NCBI GenBank assembly: GCA_017305595.1
Contig: JAFKKL010000014.1
Coordinates: forward strand, 1 to 37,814
Length of the DNA: 37,814 bases
Direction of reading: 5' to 3'
Source: Hyphomicrobiales bacterium
GTDB taxonomy: Bacteria; Pseudomonadota; Alphaproteobacteria; Rhizobiales; Xanthobacteraceae
Shown piece by piece: positions 1 through 9,537 of the stretch. The notes under the pieces are model-generated. The model did no database searches and was not told the origin of the DNA. It was given only the letters and a program-made list of their open reading frames with translations. The first letter of the stretch is position 1. The number at the start of each line of letters is the position of its first letter. The translations under genes and the position numbers were made by a program.

Positions 1-67
1 CTGGGGCGAGGGTGGCACGGATTTCTCCGGCATCATCCATCATTTGCGCGAAATCGCCGGAAAATAG
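1..67 (+). CDS. C-terminal fragment of an unidentified protein (partial at left edge)
   Basis: An open frame enters from the left edge and ends at TAG 65-67. It encodes about 21 visible residues ending in HHLREIAGK. The frame is read from base 2. The tail is compatible with a 3-hydroxyisobutyrate dehydrogenase-like NAD(P)-dependent oxidoreductase, but the visible part is too short to assign a family. It precedes the acyl-CoA synthetase gene on the same strand with a gap of 114 bases. Confidence 0.4.
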   Translation, partial: WGEGGTDFSGIIHHLREIAGK

Positions 68-181
68 CCGCGCGGGAGCGGCCCGACGGGCAGTCTCGAT
101 CTAACGCAAAAGGCGGATTGCCCTGCCACGTTGCGCGGTGACATCCTGTCCCCGAATACAGCCATGATCGAGGTTGCGACG

Positions 182-1912
182 ATGACGACATTCCAAGAGG
201 CCCGCCAATTTCTCCTCGACCACCGTACCGATTACGCCGGCGCGGTGGCCGGTTTCAAATGGCCCGACCAGACCGAGTTCAACTGGGCGCTCGACTGGTT
301 CGACGCGGATCTCGCGCGCGATCCGCAAAGCAAGGATCGTCCGGCGCTGTGGATCGTCGAGGCCGCGACCAACACCGAAACCAAACTCACATTCGCCGAA
401 TTGTCGCTTCGCTCCAACCGCGTCGCGAACTTTTTGCGCGCGCAGGGGCTCAAGCGCGGCGATCATCTGCTGCTGCTGCTCGGAAACGTGGTGCCGCTAT
501 GGGAGACGATGCTCGCCTGCATCAAGCTCGGCGTCGTCATCATTCCCGCCACCACGCTGCTGACGCCGGATGAATTGCAAGACCGGCTCAATCGCGGCCG
601 CGCCAAGGCGGTGGTTGCCGCGCAGGATCAGGTGGCGAAATTCGCCTCGCTCAAGAGCGGCGATCTCAAGCGCATTGTCGTCGGACCGGGCAGCGACGGC
701 TGGCTGTCGTTTGAAAAGGCCTCCGAGTTCTCCGATGCGTTCACGCCGGACGGCGTGACGCGCGCCGACGATCCGATGCTGTTGTATTTCACCTCCGGCA
801 CCACGGCAAAGCCGAAGCTGGTGCGTCACAGCCAGCGCAGCTATCCGGTAGGGCATCTCTCGACCATGTATTGGATCGGCCTCAAGCCCGGCGACATTCA
901 TCTGAACATTTCCTCGCCCGGCTGGGCCAAGCATGCCTGGAGCTGTTTCTTCGCGCCGTGGAACGCGGGCGCGGCGGTGTTCGTGGTCAATCAGCCGCGT
1001 TTCGACGCCAAGAATTTGCTTGCCACCATCGGCCGCTGCGGCGTCAGCACGCTGTGTGCGCCGCCGACGGTATGGCGCATGTTCATTCAGGAGAAACTGT
1101 CGGACTTCAAGGTGTCGCTGCGCGAGGTCTGCGGCGCCGGCGAGCCGCTCAATCCCGAGATTATCGATCAGGTGAAAGGCGCATGGGGCCTCACCATTCG
1201 CGACGGCTACGGCCAAACCGAGACGACCGCCATGGTCGGCAATTCGCCGGAGCAGCCGCTGAAGGTCGGATCGATGGGGCGGCCGATGCCGGGCTATCAT
1301 ATCCGCGTCGTCGATGCCGACGGCAACCCCGCCAAGGAAGGCGAGGTAGCGCTGGTGCTCGGCGATCAACGCCCGGCCGGACTGATGCGAGGCTACCAGA
1401 CTGACGACGGCAAGCTTGCGGGTGCGGAAGGCGAAGTCTATCGCAGCGGCGACGTCGTATTCGTCGATGACGACGGCTATCTCACCTTCGTCGGCCGCGC
1501 CGACGACGTCTTCAAGTCGTCCGACTATCGCATCAGCCCGTTCGAACTTGAGAGCGTGCTGCTGGAACACGATCTCGTTGCCGAGGCGGCGGTGATCCCG
1601 AGCCCGGATCCGATCCGGCTCGCGGTGCCCAAGGCTTACATCCTGCTGGTCGGCGACACCGAGCGTTCCGCTGCAACCGCGCTGTCGATCTTTCGCTTCC
1701 TGCAAGAGCGGCTGGCGCCGTTCAAGCGCATCCGCCGCATCGAACTGGTGACCGAATTGCCGAAGACCATCTCCGGCAAGATTCGCCGGGTGCAGTTGCG
1801 CCGCCTCGAACACGACGGCGACCGCGACGATAAACTGCGCGGCGCGGAATTCCGCGAAGAGGAGTTCCCCGAATTGCAGGCCGCGCGTGCGGCCGGAGCG
1901 TCGGGAAGCTGA
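182..1912 (+). CDS. AMP-dependent acyl-CoA synthetase, medium-chain (ACSM-like) type
   Basis: This cytoplasmic adenylate-forming enzyme would activate a carboxylic acid with ATP and then load it on CoA. The 576-residue length is normal for the family. The phosphate-binding motif YFTSGTTAKPK begins at residue 202, DGYGQTETT is at 341-349, the RSGD...GRADD hinge region follows, and the adenylation lysine is in PKTISGK at about residue 533. The overall pattern, including the SSDYRISPFELE segment, resembles mammalian ACSM and bacterial benzoate/medium-chain ligases more than long-chain FadD. I chose ATG 182 because GAGG at 170-173 lies 8 bases upstream; ATG 164 is an alternative. It lies upstream of a hydratase and a hydroxyacyl-CoA dehydrogenase, which suggests that its product feeds a beta-oxidation-like route. 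Substrate is not determinable from sequence. Confidence 0.9.
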   Translation: MTTFQEARQFLLDHRTDYAGAVAGFKWPDQTEFNWALDWFDADLARDPQSKDRPALWIVEAATNTETKLTFAELSLRSNRVANFLRAQGLKRGDHLLLLLGNVVPLWETMLACIKLGVVIIPATTLLTPDELQDRLNRGRAKAVVAAQDQVAKFASLKSGDLKRIVVGPGSDGWLSFEKASEFSDAFTPDGVTRADDPMLLYFTSGTTAKPKLVRHSQRSYPVGHLSTMYWIGLKPGDIHLNISSPGWAKHAWSCFFAPWNAGAAVFVVNQPRFDAKNLLATIGRCGVSTLCAPPTVWRMFIQEKLSDFKVSLREVCGAGEPLNPEIIDQVKGAWGLTIRDGYGQTETTAMVGNSPEQPLKVGSMGRPMPGYHIRVVDADGNPAKEGEVALVLGDQRPAGLMRGYQTDDGKLAGAEGEVYRSGDVVFVDDDGYLTFVGRADDVFKSSDYRISPFELESVLLEHDLVAEAAVIPSPDPIRLAVPKAYILLVGDTERSAATALSIFRFLQERLAPFKRIRRIELVTELPKTISGKIRRVQLRRLEHDGDRDDKLRGAEFREEEFPELQAARAAGASGS

Positions 1913-1961
1913 CGCCGAGGGCAGGCAGGTTTATCGAGGATTTCGCACGGGCTCTCGTCTC

Positions 1962-2038
1962 CGTCATTGCGAGCGATGCGAAGCAATCCATTCTTTTTAT
2001 GGTCTGGATTGCTTCGTTGCTATCGCTCCTCACGATGA
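1962..2038. repeat. Intergenic palindromic (REP-like) repeat
   Basis: The left arm (1963-1990, with GCGAAGCAATCCA) and the right arm (about 2004-2038, TGGATTGCTTCG...) are imperfect inverted copies around a short AT-rich loop. This kind of 'CATTGCGAGCGAAGCAATCCA' palindrome is common between genes in Bradyrhizobium relatives. It could form a transcript hairpin after the acyl-CoA synthetase gene and may attenuate read-through. The rest of the 256-base gap shows no gene. Confidence 0.8.
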
Positions 2039-2135
2039 TGAAGTTTGCCACCCCGAGGTCGAGAGCAGGATCGGCGACAAGATCAAGTAGAAATTTCCGC
2101 ATATTTTGCTTGGCCATTGAACCTTTCTGTGAAAA

Positions 2136-2161
2136 CTGCTGCCGGAACATTCCGACAGCAG
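2136..2161. promoter_or_regulatory. 26-bp dyad just upstream of the hydratase start, candidate operator
   Basis: Two 12-base arms, CTGCTGCCGGAA and TTCCGACAGCAG, flank the dinucleotide CA and match as an inverted repeat with one mismatch. The site ends 7 bases before ATG 2169 and overlaps the AGG that would serve as ribosome binding site. It could bind a dimeric repressor of the TetR or GntR type controlling the hydratase-dehydrogenase pair, or it could act as an RNA hairpin hiding the ribosome site. No regulator gene is adjacent. Confidence 0.45.
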
Positions 2162-2168
2162 GACCAGA

Positions 2169-2633
2169 ATGAGCTTGACCATCACACGCGACGCCTATTT
2201 CGACCTCGTTGGCAAGGAAATCGGGATTTCCGCCTGGCACACCGTCGATCAGAGCCGGATCGATACTTTCGCTGACGTCACCGAAGACCACCAATTCATC
2301 CACATCGATCCCGAGCGGGCGGCGCGCGAGACGCCGTTCGGCGCGACCATCGCACACGGCTTCCTGACGATGTCGCTGCTCAGCGTGTTCTCTTATGAGG
2401 CGCTGCCGAAGATCGAAGGCGCGACCATGGGCGTCAACTACGGCTTCGACAAGCTGCGCTTCGTCTCGCCGGTGCGCGCCGGCTCGCGTGTGCGCGGGCG
2501 CTTCACGTTGACCGAAGCGAAGATGCGCGGCCCGAACGAATTGTTGTCGCGCACCAGCGTCAGCGTCGAGATCGATGGCGAAGCCAAGCCGGCGCTGGCC
2601 GCCGATTGGTTAGGCCTCCTGTATTTTGCTTGA
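2169..2633 (+). CDS. MaoC-type (R)-specific enoyl-CoA hydratase
   Basis: This 154-residue hot-dog protein would hydrate trans-2-enoyl-CoA to (3R)-hydroxyacyl-CoA. The hydratase-2 motif is clear: D40 and H45 have the five-residue spacing of the catalytic Asp/His pair in PhaJ-type hydratases, inside DHQFIHIDPERAA, followed by PFGATIAHGF at about 57-65. The length is that of single-domain MaoC/PhaJ proteins (NodN-like members also belong here). The start ATG has AGG 6 bases upstream. The next gene, a dehydrogenase of the matching stereochemistry, begins 16 bases later, so the two are probably cotranscribed. Confidence 0.9.
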   Translation: MSLTITRDAYFDLVGKEIGISAWHTVDQSRIDTFADVTEDHQFIHIDPERAARETPFGATIAHGFLTMSLLSVFSYEALPKIEGATMGVNYGFDKLRFVSPVRAGSRVRGRFTLTEAKMRGPNELLSRTSVSVEIDGEAKPALAADWLGLLYFA

Positions 2634-2649
2634 AACTGGGAATAACAGC

Positions 2650-3573
2650 ATGACAATCAGATTTGACAGACGCGTCGCCATCGTCACCGGCGCGGGCAAC
2701 GGGCTTGGACGCGCGCATGCGCTGGGTCTGGCGCGTTACGGCGCGAAGGTCGTCGTCAACGATTTCGGTGGCGCGCGCGACGGCACCGGCGGCTCGATGA
2801 CCGCGGCCGAAGCCGTGGTGGAGGAAATCCGCAAGGCCGGCGGCGAAGCCATGGCCGACGGCGCCGACGTGTCCGATTTCGAACAGGTCACCGCGATGGT
2901 CGCGAAGGCGACCGAGAAGTGGGGCGCCGTCGATATCATGTGCGCCAATGCCGGCATCCTGCGCGACAAGTCGTTCGCCAAGATGGAAGTCGCGGATTTC
3001 GCCAAGGTGCTCAACGTGCATCTCACCGGCACGTTCTACTGCTGCAAGGCGGTGTGGGAAGGCATGCGCGCGCGCAACTACGGCCGCATCGTGCTCACCA
3101 CGTCGTCCTCCGGTCTCTACGGCAATTTTGGTCAGGCCAATTACGGCGCCGCGAAATACGGCATGGTCGGGTTGATGAACGTGATGGCGGAAGAAGGCCG
3201 CAAGACCGACATCCGCGTCAACATCATCTCGCCGACGGCGGCGACCCGCATGACCGAGGAACTGCTGCCGAAGCAGGCGCTCGACCTGATGCGGCCGGAC
3301 GCGATCACACCGGCGGTGCTGTTCCTGCTCGGCGAGAACGCGCCAACGCGCACCATCATGGGCGCGGGCGCGGGTTCGTTCGCGGTGATCAAGATTCTGG
3401 AATCCGAAGGCATCAACCTGCCGCAGAACGAGTGGACGCCCGACGCCGTCGCGGCGCACTTCAACGCCATCGCCGACATGTCGAAGGCGCAGGCGCTCGA
3501 AGGCGCATTCCAGCAGACGCAGAAGTACGTCGCGCAGGCGGCGGCCGCCGCCGGCATCAACCTGGAGAAGTAA
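2650..3573 (+). CDS. SDR-family (3R)-hydroxyacyl-CoA dehydrogenase, MFE-2-like
   Basis: This 307-residue short-chain dehydrogenase would oxidise 3-hydroxyacyl-CoA with NAD(P)+. The cofactor motif TGAGNGLG is at 13-20, NAG occurs in CANAGILRDKSF, and the catalytic triad is S152, Y165 and K169 (YGAAK). The stretch VVVNDFGGARDGTGGS and the GLYGNFGQANYGAAK context are characteristic of the dehydrogenase domain of peroxisomal multifunctional enzyme type 2, which acts on D-(3R) substrates. Together with the preceding MaoC protein it forms the same two activities as MFE-2 on separate chains. ATG 2650 is chosen because GGGAA lies upstream and the fold starts a few residues later. The flavoprotein gene follows 11 bases downstream. 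Confidence 0.88.
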   Translation: MTIRFDRRVAIVTGAGNGLGRAHALGLARYGAKVVVNDFGGARDGTGGSMTAAEAVVEEIRKAGGEAMADGADVSDFEQVTAMVAKATEKWGAVDIMCANAGILRDKSFAKMEVADFAKVLNVHLTGTFYCCKAVWEGMRARNYGRIVLTTSSSGLYGNFGQANYGAAKYGMVGLMNVMAEEGRKTDIRVNIISPTAATRMTEELLPKQALDLMRPDAITPAVLFLLGENAPTRTIMGAGAGSFAVIKILESEGINLPQNEWTPDAVAAHFNAIADMSKAQALEGAFQQTQKYVAQAAAAAGINLEK

Positions 3574-3584
3574 GCGACATCGTC

Positions 3585-4814
3585 ATGACTGCCGCTCCGA
3601 AACCAGACGTCGCGGTGATCGGGGCGGGGCCTGCCGGCCTGATGGCGGCCGAGGTGCTGGTGAATGGTGGCTCGTCGGTCACCGTCTACGACACGATGCC
3701 TTCGGCCGGCCGCAAACTGCTGATGGCCGGGCGCGGTGGCCTCAACCTCACGCACAGCGAGCCGCTGCCGCAATTCATGACGCGTTACACTGACGCGGCG
3801 GCGCGCTTGTCTTCAGTCATCGACGCCTTTCCACCCGATACATTGCGTGCGTGGAGCGAAGCGCTGGGGCAGCCGACATTCATCGGCTCCAGCGGCCGGG
3901 TATTTCCAAAAAGCTTTAAGGCGTCGCCGCTCTTGCGCGCGTGGCTGCGCCGTCTCGATGCAAGCGGCGTAACGTTGGCTTTGCGCCATCGCTGGACCGG
4001 GTTGGACGACGATGGCCGCCTGCTATTCGCGACACCGCAAGGACAAATAACGGTGAAGGCCGCCGCGACCGTGCTGGCGCTCGGTGGTGCAAGCTGGCCG
4101 CGTCTCGGCTCCGATGGACATTGGGTTGATCTCTTGACGCAACGGGGTGTGATGATCGTGCCCCTGCGGCCGGCCAATTGCGGCTTCATTGTCGCGTGGT
4201 CCGAAAAATTCAGCGAACGCTTCGCCGGTCAGCCGTTGAAGAATATCGAACTGCGATTCGGTGCGAATACCGTGCGTGGCGAGGCGATGATCGGCCGCGA
4301 GGGCATCGAGGGTGGCGCGGTCTATGCGCTGGCGTCGGTGTTGCGCGAGGAAATCACGCGGGCAGGGCATGTGATTTTGCATTTCGCATTGCGGCCCGAC
4401 CTGGATCAACAACGATTGATTGAACGATTGTCAAAGCCGCGTGGCAAGCAATCCTTCGCAACGTATTTGCGTAAAGCCGCTGGCCTAGCGCCGGTGGCAA
4501 TCGGGTTACTGTATGAATCCGCGTTGTCCGCGAAAGTCGATCTGCCCCATCTGTCGCCGGCCGATCTCGCTACGCGCATCAACGATGTGCAAATCAGCCT
4601 GATCCGCACCACAGGCCTCGACCGTGCCATCTCGACGGCCGGCGGCATCGCGTTCGACGAACTCGACGATGCGTTCATGCTGCGCCGTCTTCCCGGCGTG
4701 TTCGCCGCTGGCGAAATGCTCGATTGGGAAGCCCCGACCGGCGGCTATCTGCTGCAAGCGTCGTTCGCGACTGGAAATGCGGCAGGGCGCGGGGCGCTTG
4801 CTTTCATTCGTTGA
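3585..4814 (+). CDS. BaiN/HI0933-like FAD-dependent oxidoreductase (TIGR03862-type)
   Basis: A 409-residue flavoprotein. The FAD-binding GAGPAG motif sits near residue 15, followed by the family hallmark GRKLLMAGRGGLNLTHSE. Near the C terminus, GGIAFDELDDAFMLRRLPGVFAAGEMLDWEAPTGGY contains the second FAD-contact GE motif. These features place it in the HI0933/BaiN group, whose members are soluble FAD/NAD(P) oxidoreductases, mostly of unknown substrate; BaiN is linked to bile-acid dehydroxylation in gut clostridia. ATG 3585 gives a start immediately before the Rossmann strand; the same frame stays open far upstream through the dehydrogenase gene, which is a shadow. It may be cotranscribed with the preceding genes, but a functional link is not evident. 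Confidence 0.85.
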   Translation: MTAAPKPDVAVIGAGPAGLMAAEVLVNGGSSVTVYDTMPSAGRKLLMAGRGGLNLTHSEPLPQFMTRYTDAAARLSSVIDAFPPDTLRAWSEALGQPTFIGSSGRVFPKSFKASPLLRAWLRRLDASGVTLALRHRWTGLDDDGRLLFATPQGQITVKAAATVLALGGASWPRLGSDGHWVDLLTQRGVMIVPLRPANCGFIVAWSEKFSERFAGQPLKNIELRFGANTVRGEAMIGREGIEGGAVYALASVLREEITRAGHVILHFALRPDLDQQRLIERLSKPRGKQSFATYLRKAAGLAPVAIGLLYESALSAKVDLPHLSPADLATRINDVQISLIRTTGLDRAISTAGGIAFDELDDAFMLRRLPGVFAAGEMLDWEAPTGGYLLQASFATGNAAGRGALAFIR

Positions 4815-4830
4815 CGATCGTCTTGGTATT

Positions 4831-4945
4831 CGTCATGCCCGGCCTTGTGCCGGGCATCCACGTCTTACCGAGATTTAAACAAAGAAAATACGTGGATAGC
4901 CGAGACATAGGCGAGCGAAGCGACGCCGTTCTTCGAACGGCTATG
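4831..4945. repeat. Composite intergenic palindromic repeat
   Basis: A perfect stem ATGCCCGGC (4835-4843) / GCCGGGCAT (4849-4857) is followed by ATCCACGT (4856-4863) pairing with ACGTGGAT (4890-4897), and then by a second perfect hairpin GCCGTTC-TTC-GAACGGC (4925-4941). The 'GTCATGCCCGG...CCGGGCATCCACG' unit is a familiar dispersed repeat of Bradyrhizobium-type genomes. It lies between convergent genes and may terminate transcription from either side. Confidence 0.8.
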
Positions 4946-4977
4946 CTTGGCCATGATGCTATGCCGTGGGATGCGCG

Positions 4978-6057
4978 TTACCGCAGCTTCCCGCGCGCAG
5001 CGACCGGGAGCACGCCGACGATTTCCTCGCCGCGTACCATCACCACTTCGTCCAGCATGTTGACGACGACGCAGACGTGGTTCGGCACGATGCGCACCAC
5101 GTCGCCGATGTTCGGCCGGGTGTTGCTGCGCGACAGATCGAGGAAGCCGTGCTCCTCGGCGAAGCGCGCGATCTTGGCTTCCGGGTGTTCGAGGATCAAG
5201 CCGAAACCGTCGAGGCCGCCACTGTCGGCGGTCAGTGTCTTGGAGCCGGCATCGAGAATACCGCGCTCGGGCGCGGCGCGGCTTACCACCGTCGAATAAA
5301 TATGCAGCGCGCAGTCGTCGAGCGTCGCAACGCCGGCCGCCATCTGCATCCGGTCGTTGTAGATGTAGGTGCCGGGACGATGTTCGGTCGCGCCGCGCAG
5401 TTGCCCGAGATTTTTCAGGTTCGGTGAGCCCCCGGTGGAGACGATGGCGGGCTCCAGCACGAGTGCGCGGACGCCGGCTAATGCCTCGTCGAAGAACGCT
5501 TGCGCCTGCGGCCAGCCGCTCTCGGTTGGATACAGCATAAATCCAGCGAAGCTCAGGCCCGGCGATGTTGAAATCACACGGGCGAGTTCGATAGCCTCAG
5601 CGGCGGTTTCAACACCGGCGCGCTTGCGGCCGGTATCACATTCCACCACCACCGGCAGCGCACGCCCAGCAACAGCAGCCGCTTTAGTGAGTTCGGCGAC
5701 GACGACGGGGTTGTCGGCTGCGATGGTAACGTCGATGCGCGAACGCAATGCGCCGAGTCGCGCCATCTTCTCGTCGCCCAGCAGGTTGTAGCTGATGAGA
5801 ATGTCATCGATGCCGGCCTCCGCCATCACTTCGGCTTCGCCGAGTTTCTGGCAGGTAATGCCGCGCGCGCCGGCCTCGATCTGAAGTTTTGCCAGTTCCG
5901 GCGACTTGTGCGTCTTGATATGCGGCCGGTTGGCGACGCCCGCCGCATCGCATGCCGCCTGCACCCGCGCGATGTTGCGCTCGACGCGGTCCATGTCGAT
6001 CACCGCGGCGGGGGTTCCGAATTCTCGGGCGATCTTGGCGGCGAGGGGAGTCGTCAT
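4978..6057 (-). CDS. D-threonine aldolase / D-serine dehydratase-type PLP enzyme (fold type III)
   Basis: A 359-residue alanine-racemase-fold enzyme. RPHIKTHK near residue 44 carries the Schiff-base lysine (K48 by family pattern). PNHVC at 325-329 supplies the metal pair His327/Cys329, as in D-serine dehydratase DSD1; D-threonine aldolases have His-x-Asp at this site. The predicted reactions are PLP- and metal-dependent cleavage of D-3-hydroxyamino acids or dehydration of D-serine; the Cys favours the DSD1-like branch, but the annotation remains ambiguous. It starts 12 bases after the uup stop, so it is very likely the last gene of the DUF188-uup transcript. Confidence 0.85.
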   Translation of the reverse strand: MTTPLAAKIAREFGTPAAVIDMDRVERNIARVQAACDAAGVANRPHIKTHKSPELAKLQIEAGARGITCQKLGEAEVMAEAGIDDILISYNLLGDEKMARLGALRSRIDVTIAADNPVVVAELTKAAAVAGRALPVVVECDTGRKRAGVETAAEAIELARVISTSPGLSFAGFMLYPTESGWPQAQAFFDEALAGVRALVLEPAIVSTGGSPNLKNLGQLRGATEHRPGTYIYNDRMQMAAGVATLDDCALHIYSTVVSRAAPERGILDAGSKTLTADSGGLDGFGLILEHPEAKIARFAEEHGFLDLSRSNTRPNIGDVVRIVPNHVCVVVNMLDEVVMVRGEEIVGVLPVAARGKLR

Positions 6058-6069
6058 CGGCGCATCCTT

Positions 6070-7884
<1,815 letters not shown>

Positions 7885-7918
7885 AGTGCTTTCAACTGGG
7901 TCGAAATTCGAATGATTG

Positions 7919-8392
7919 TCAGACGTCGCTTGGCAGCGCGCGCTGGATGCGCCGAATAGCCTGATCGAGCGCCGAGAGAAAGGCGGAGCGATGACGCGGC
8001 GAAAAGGCCGCGGGCCCGCCGGTGACTTCACCGCTGGAGCGCAGATCAGTCATCAGGTTGCGCACCGCGAGCGTCATCCCGATCGACTCTTCGGTGAATG
8101 GCTTGCCGGTCGGCGCGATCACTGTGGCACCGGCCTTGACGCAGCGACTGGCGAGCGGAATGTCCGCGGTGATGACGATGTCATGCTTGCCGGCGCGTTC
8201 CGCGATCCAGTCGTCGGCAGCGTCCATGCCGTCGCCGGCGGCGATACGCTCGATCAACGGGTCTTGCGGCACACGGATGAACTTGCCCGCCACCACGCTC
8301 ACTGGAAGGTTGTGGCGCACAGCGACGAGATAGACCTCGTCCTTCACCGGGCAGGCATCGGCGTCGATATAGATGCGCGGCGTGATGGTCAC
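7919..8392 (-). CDS. YaiI/YqxD family (DUF188) protein, GTG start
   Basis: This 157-residue protein begins with [18 protein letters not shown], the N-terminal signature of the YaiI/YqxD/DUF188 family, a PIN-like nuclease-fold group of unknown role. [11 protein letters not shown] and [23 protein letters not shown] further match the family. The frame is open upstream, but the start is best placed at GTG 8392: an AGGAAA sits about 7 bases before it and family members start right at this strand. Head of a probable operon with uup and the PLP enzyme. Confidence 0.88.
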   Translation of the reverse strand: MTITPRIYIDADACPVKDEVYLVAVRHNLPVSVVAGKFIRVPQDPLIERIAAGDGMDAADDWIAERAGKHDIVITADIPLASRCVKAGATVIAPTGKPFTEESIGMTLAVRNLMTDLRSSGEVTGGPAAFSPRHRSAFLSALDQAIRRIQRALPSDV

Positions 8393-8537
8393 AAGCGAAT
8401 TTCCTGTCGGCGGAATGTGCGGCCCGTTTCCTACGCGATTAGCCCGCAAAATGCGAGCGTTGCTAAGGGCGGTCTTGCCATCGCGGGCTGGGCGCGTAGC
8501 ATTGGCGCAATTGTCGCCAATTGAGAGTGAAAGATCG

Positions 8538-9332
8538 ATGTCCAGCATGCAGCCTTATCGCGTCGAGGCCTACAACACCGCGAAGCAGTCTGAAAACAAA
8601 ATTCACGACGACGCGGTGGCGCGGCAATACGGCTTCAGCGGCGGGCTGGTTCCCGGCGTTGAAGTGCTGGCCTACATGATGCATATGCCGATCGCTCGCT
8701 GGGGTCGCACCTTTCTCGAGCGCGGGCGCATCGAAGGGCGCTTCGTCAAGCCGGTCTATGACGGCGAGATGGCGGACGTCATTAGCCAGGAAGACCCACA
8801 GGGGCTGACCTTGCGGGTCGAGAGCAAGGACCAGCTTTGCGCTACCGGGCAAGCGTCGCTGCCGAATCGGACCGAACGGATCGTGCTGAGCGAGTATCCG
8901 GAAACTGCGCCGGTCGCCGAGCGCCTCCCGGTGGATGACAACTCCTACCAGCTTGGCGCGTGGCTGGGCACCGCGCCGCGAAGCTGGAACAACAAGGAAT
9001 TCACCGAATATCTCACTGAGGTGCGCGCCACCGATCAAATCTATCGTGACGCCGGCGCGCTGCATCCCGGCATTTTCCAGCGCATCATGAATCAGGTGCT
9101 GGTGCAGAACGCTATTTTGGGGCCGTGGATTCATGTCGGCAGCGCCATGCAACTGCTGTCGTCCGCGCATCCGCACGACGAGTTGGCGGCGCGCGCCAAG
9201 GTCACCGCGAATTACGAGAAGAAGGGCCACCGCTTCGTCGAACTCGACGCGCTGGTGGTCGCCAACGGCCGCACCCCGGTCGCGCATTGCCACCACATCG
9301 CAATCTACAAGCCGCGCGTGCAGGCGGCGTAG
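8538..9332 (+). CDS. MaoC-like hot-dog-fold protein of unknown substrate
   Basis: A 264-residue soluble protein. The segment [26 protein letters not shown] (about 23-48) follows the MaoC/hydratase layout of an Asp/His-containing turn, then a Gly-rich loop and the long hot-dog helix. [17 protein letters not shown], which follows, resembles the next strand pair of these folds. A second half around 180-260 ([24 protein letters not shown]...) could be a second hot-dog. I cannot assign an activity: hydratase and thioesterase are both possible. GAGAGTGAAAG lies just upstream of ATG 8538. It is transcribed divergently from the DUF188 gene with 145 bases between the starts. Confidence 0.75.
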   Translation: MSSMQPYRVEAYNTAKQSENKIHDDAVARQYGFSGGLVPGVEVLAYMMHMPIARWGRTFLERGRIEGRFVKPVYDGEMADVISQEDPQGLTLRVESKDQLCATGQASLPNRTERIVLSEYPETAPVAERLPVDDNSYQLGAWLGTAPRSWNNKEFTEYLTEVRATDQIYRDAGALHPGIFQRIMNQVLVQNAILGPWIHVGSAMQLLSSAHPHDELAARAKVTANYEKKGHRFVELDALVVANGRTPVAHCHHIAIYKPRVQAA

Positions 9333-9381
9333 ATGGATCGGCTGACTTCGTTTCGTGCACGGGTGTGCAGCACCAAGATTG

Positions 9382-9503
9382 TCGTCCCCGCGCAGGCGGG
9401 GACCCAGACTCCGCAGCAGCAATGATGCAAAAAGCGCTTGTTGCTCATGCCTGCAATCACCCGAACCGCTAGGGGTTCTGGGTCCTCGCCTTCGCGAGGA
9501 CGA
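9382..9503. repeat. Long inverted repeat made of two REP-like hairpins
   Basis: The arm 9382-9406 (TCGTCCCCGCGCAGGCGGGG...) and the arm 9479-9503 are near-perfect inverted copies, and each arm is itself a small hairpin. They bracket about 70 bases of unremarkable sequence. It fills the gap between convergent genes, where it may help terminate transcription. Confidence 0.8.
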
Positions 9504-9537
9504 TACTGAGATTTAGGGCAACGAACCGTGCATCGAG

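Noticed and set aside
2919-3584. Upstream extension of the flavoprotein frame
   Set aside because: The extension is antisense-like low-complexity sequence overlapping the dehydrogenase gene; the FAD motif begins just after ATG 3585.
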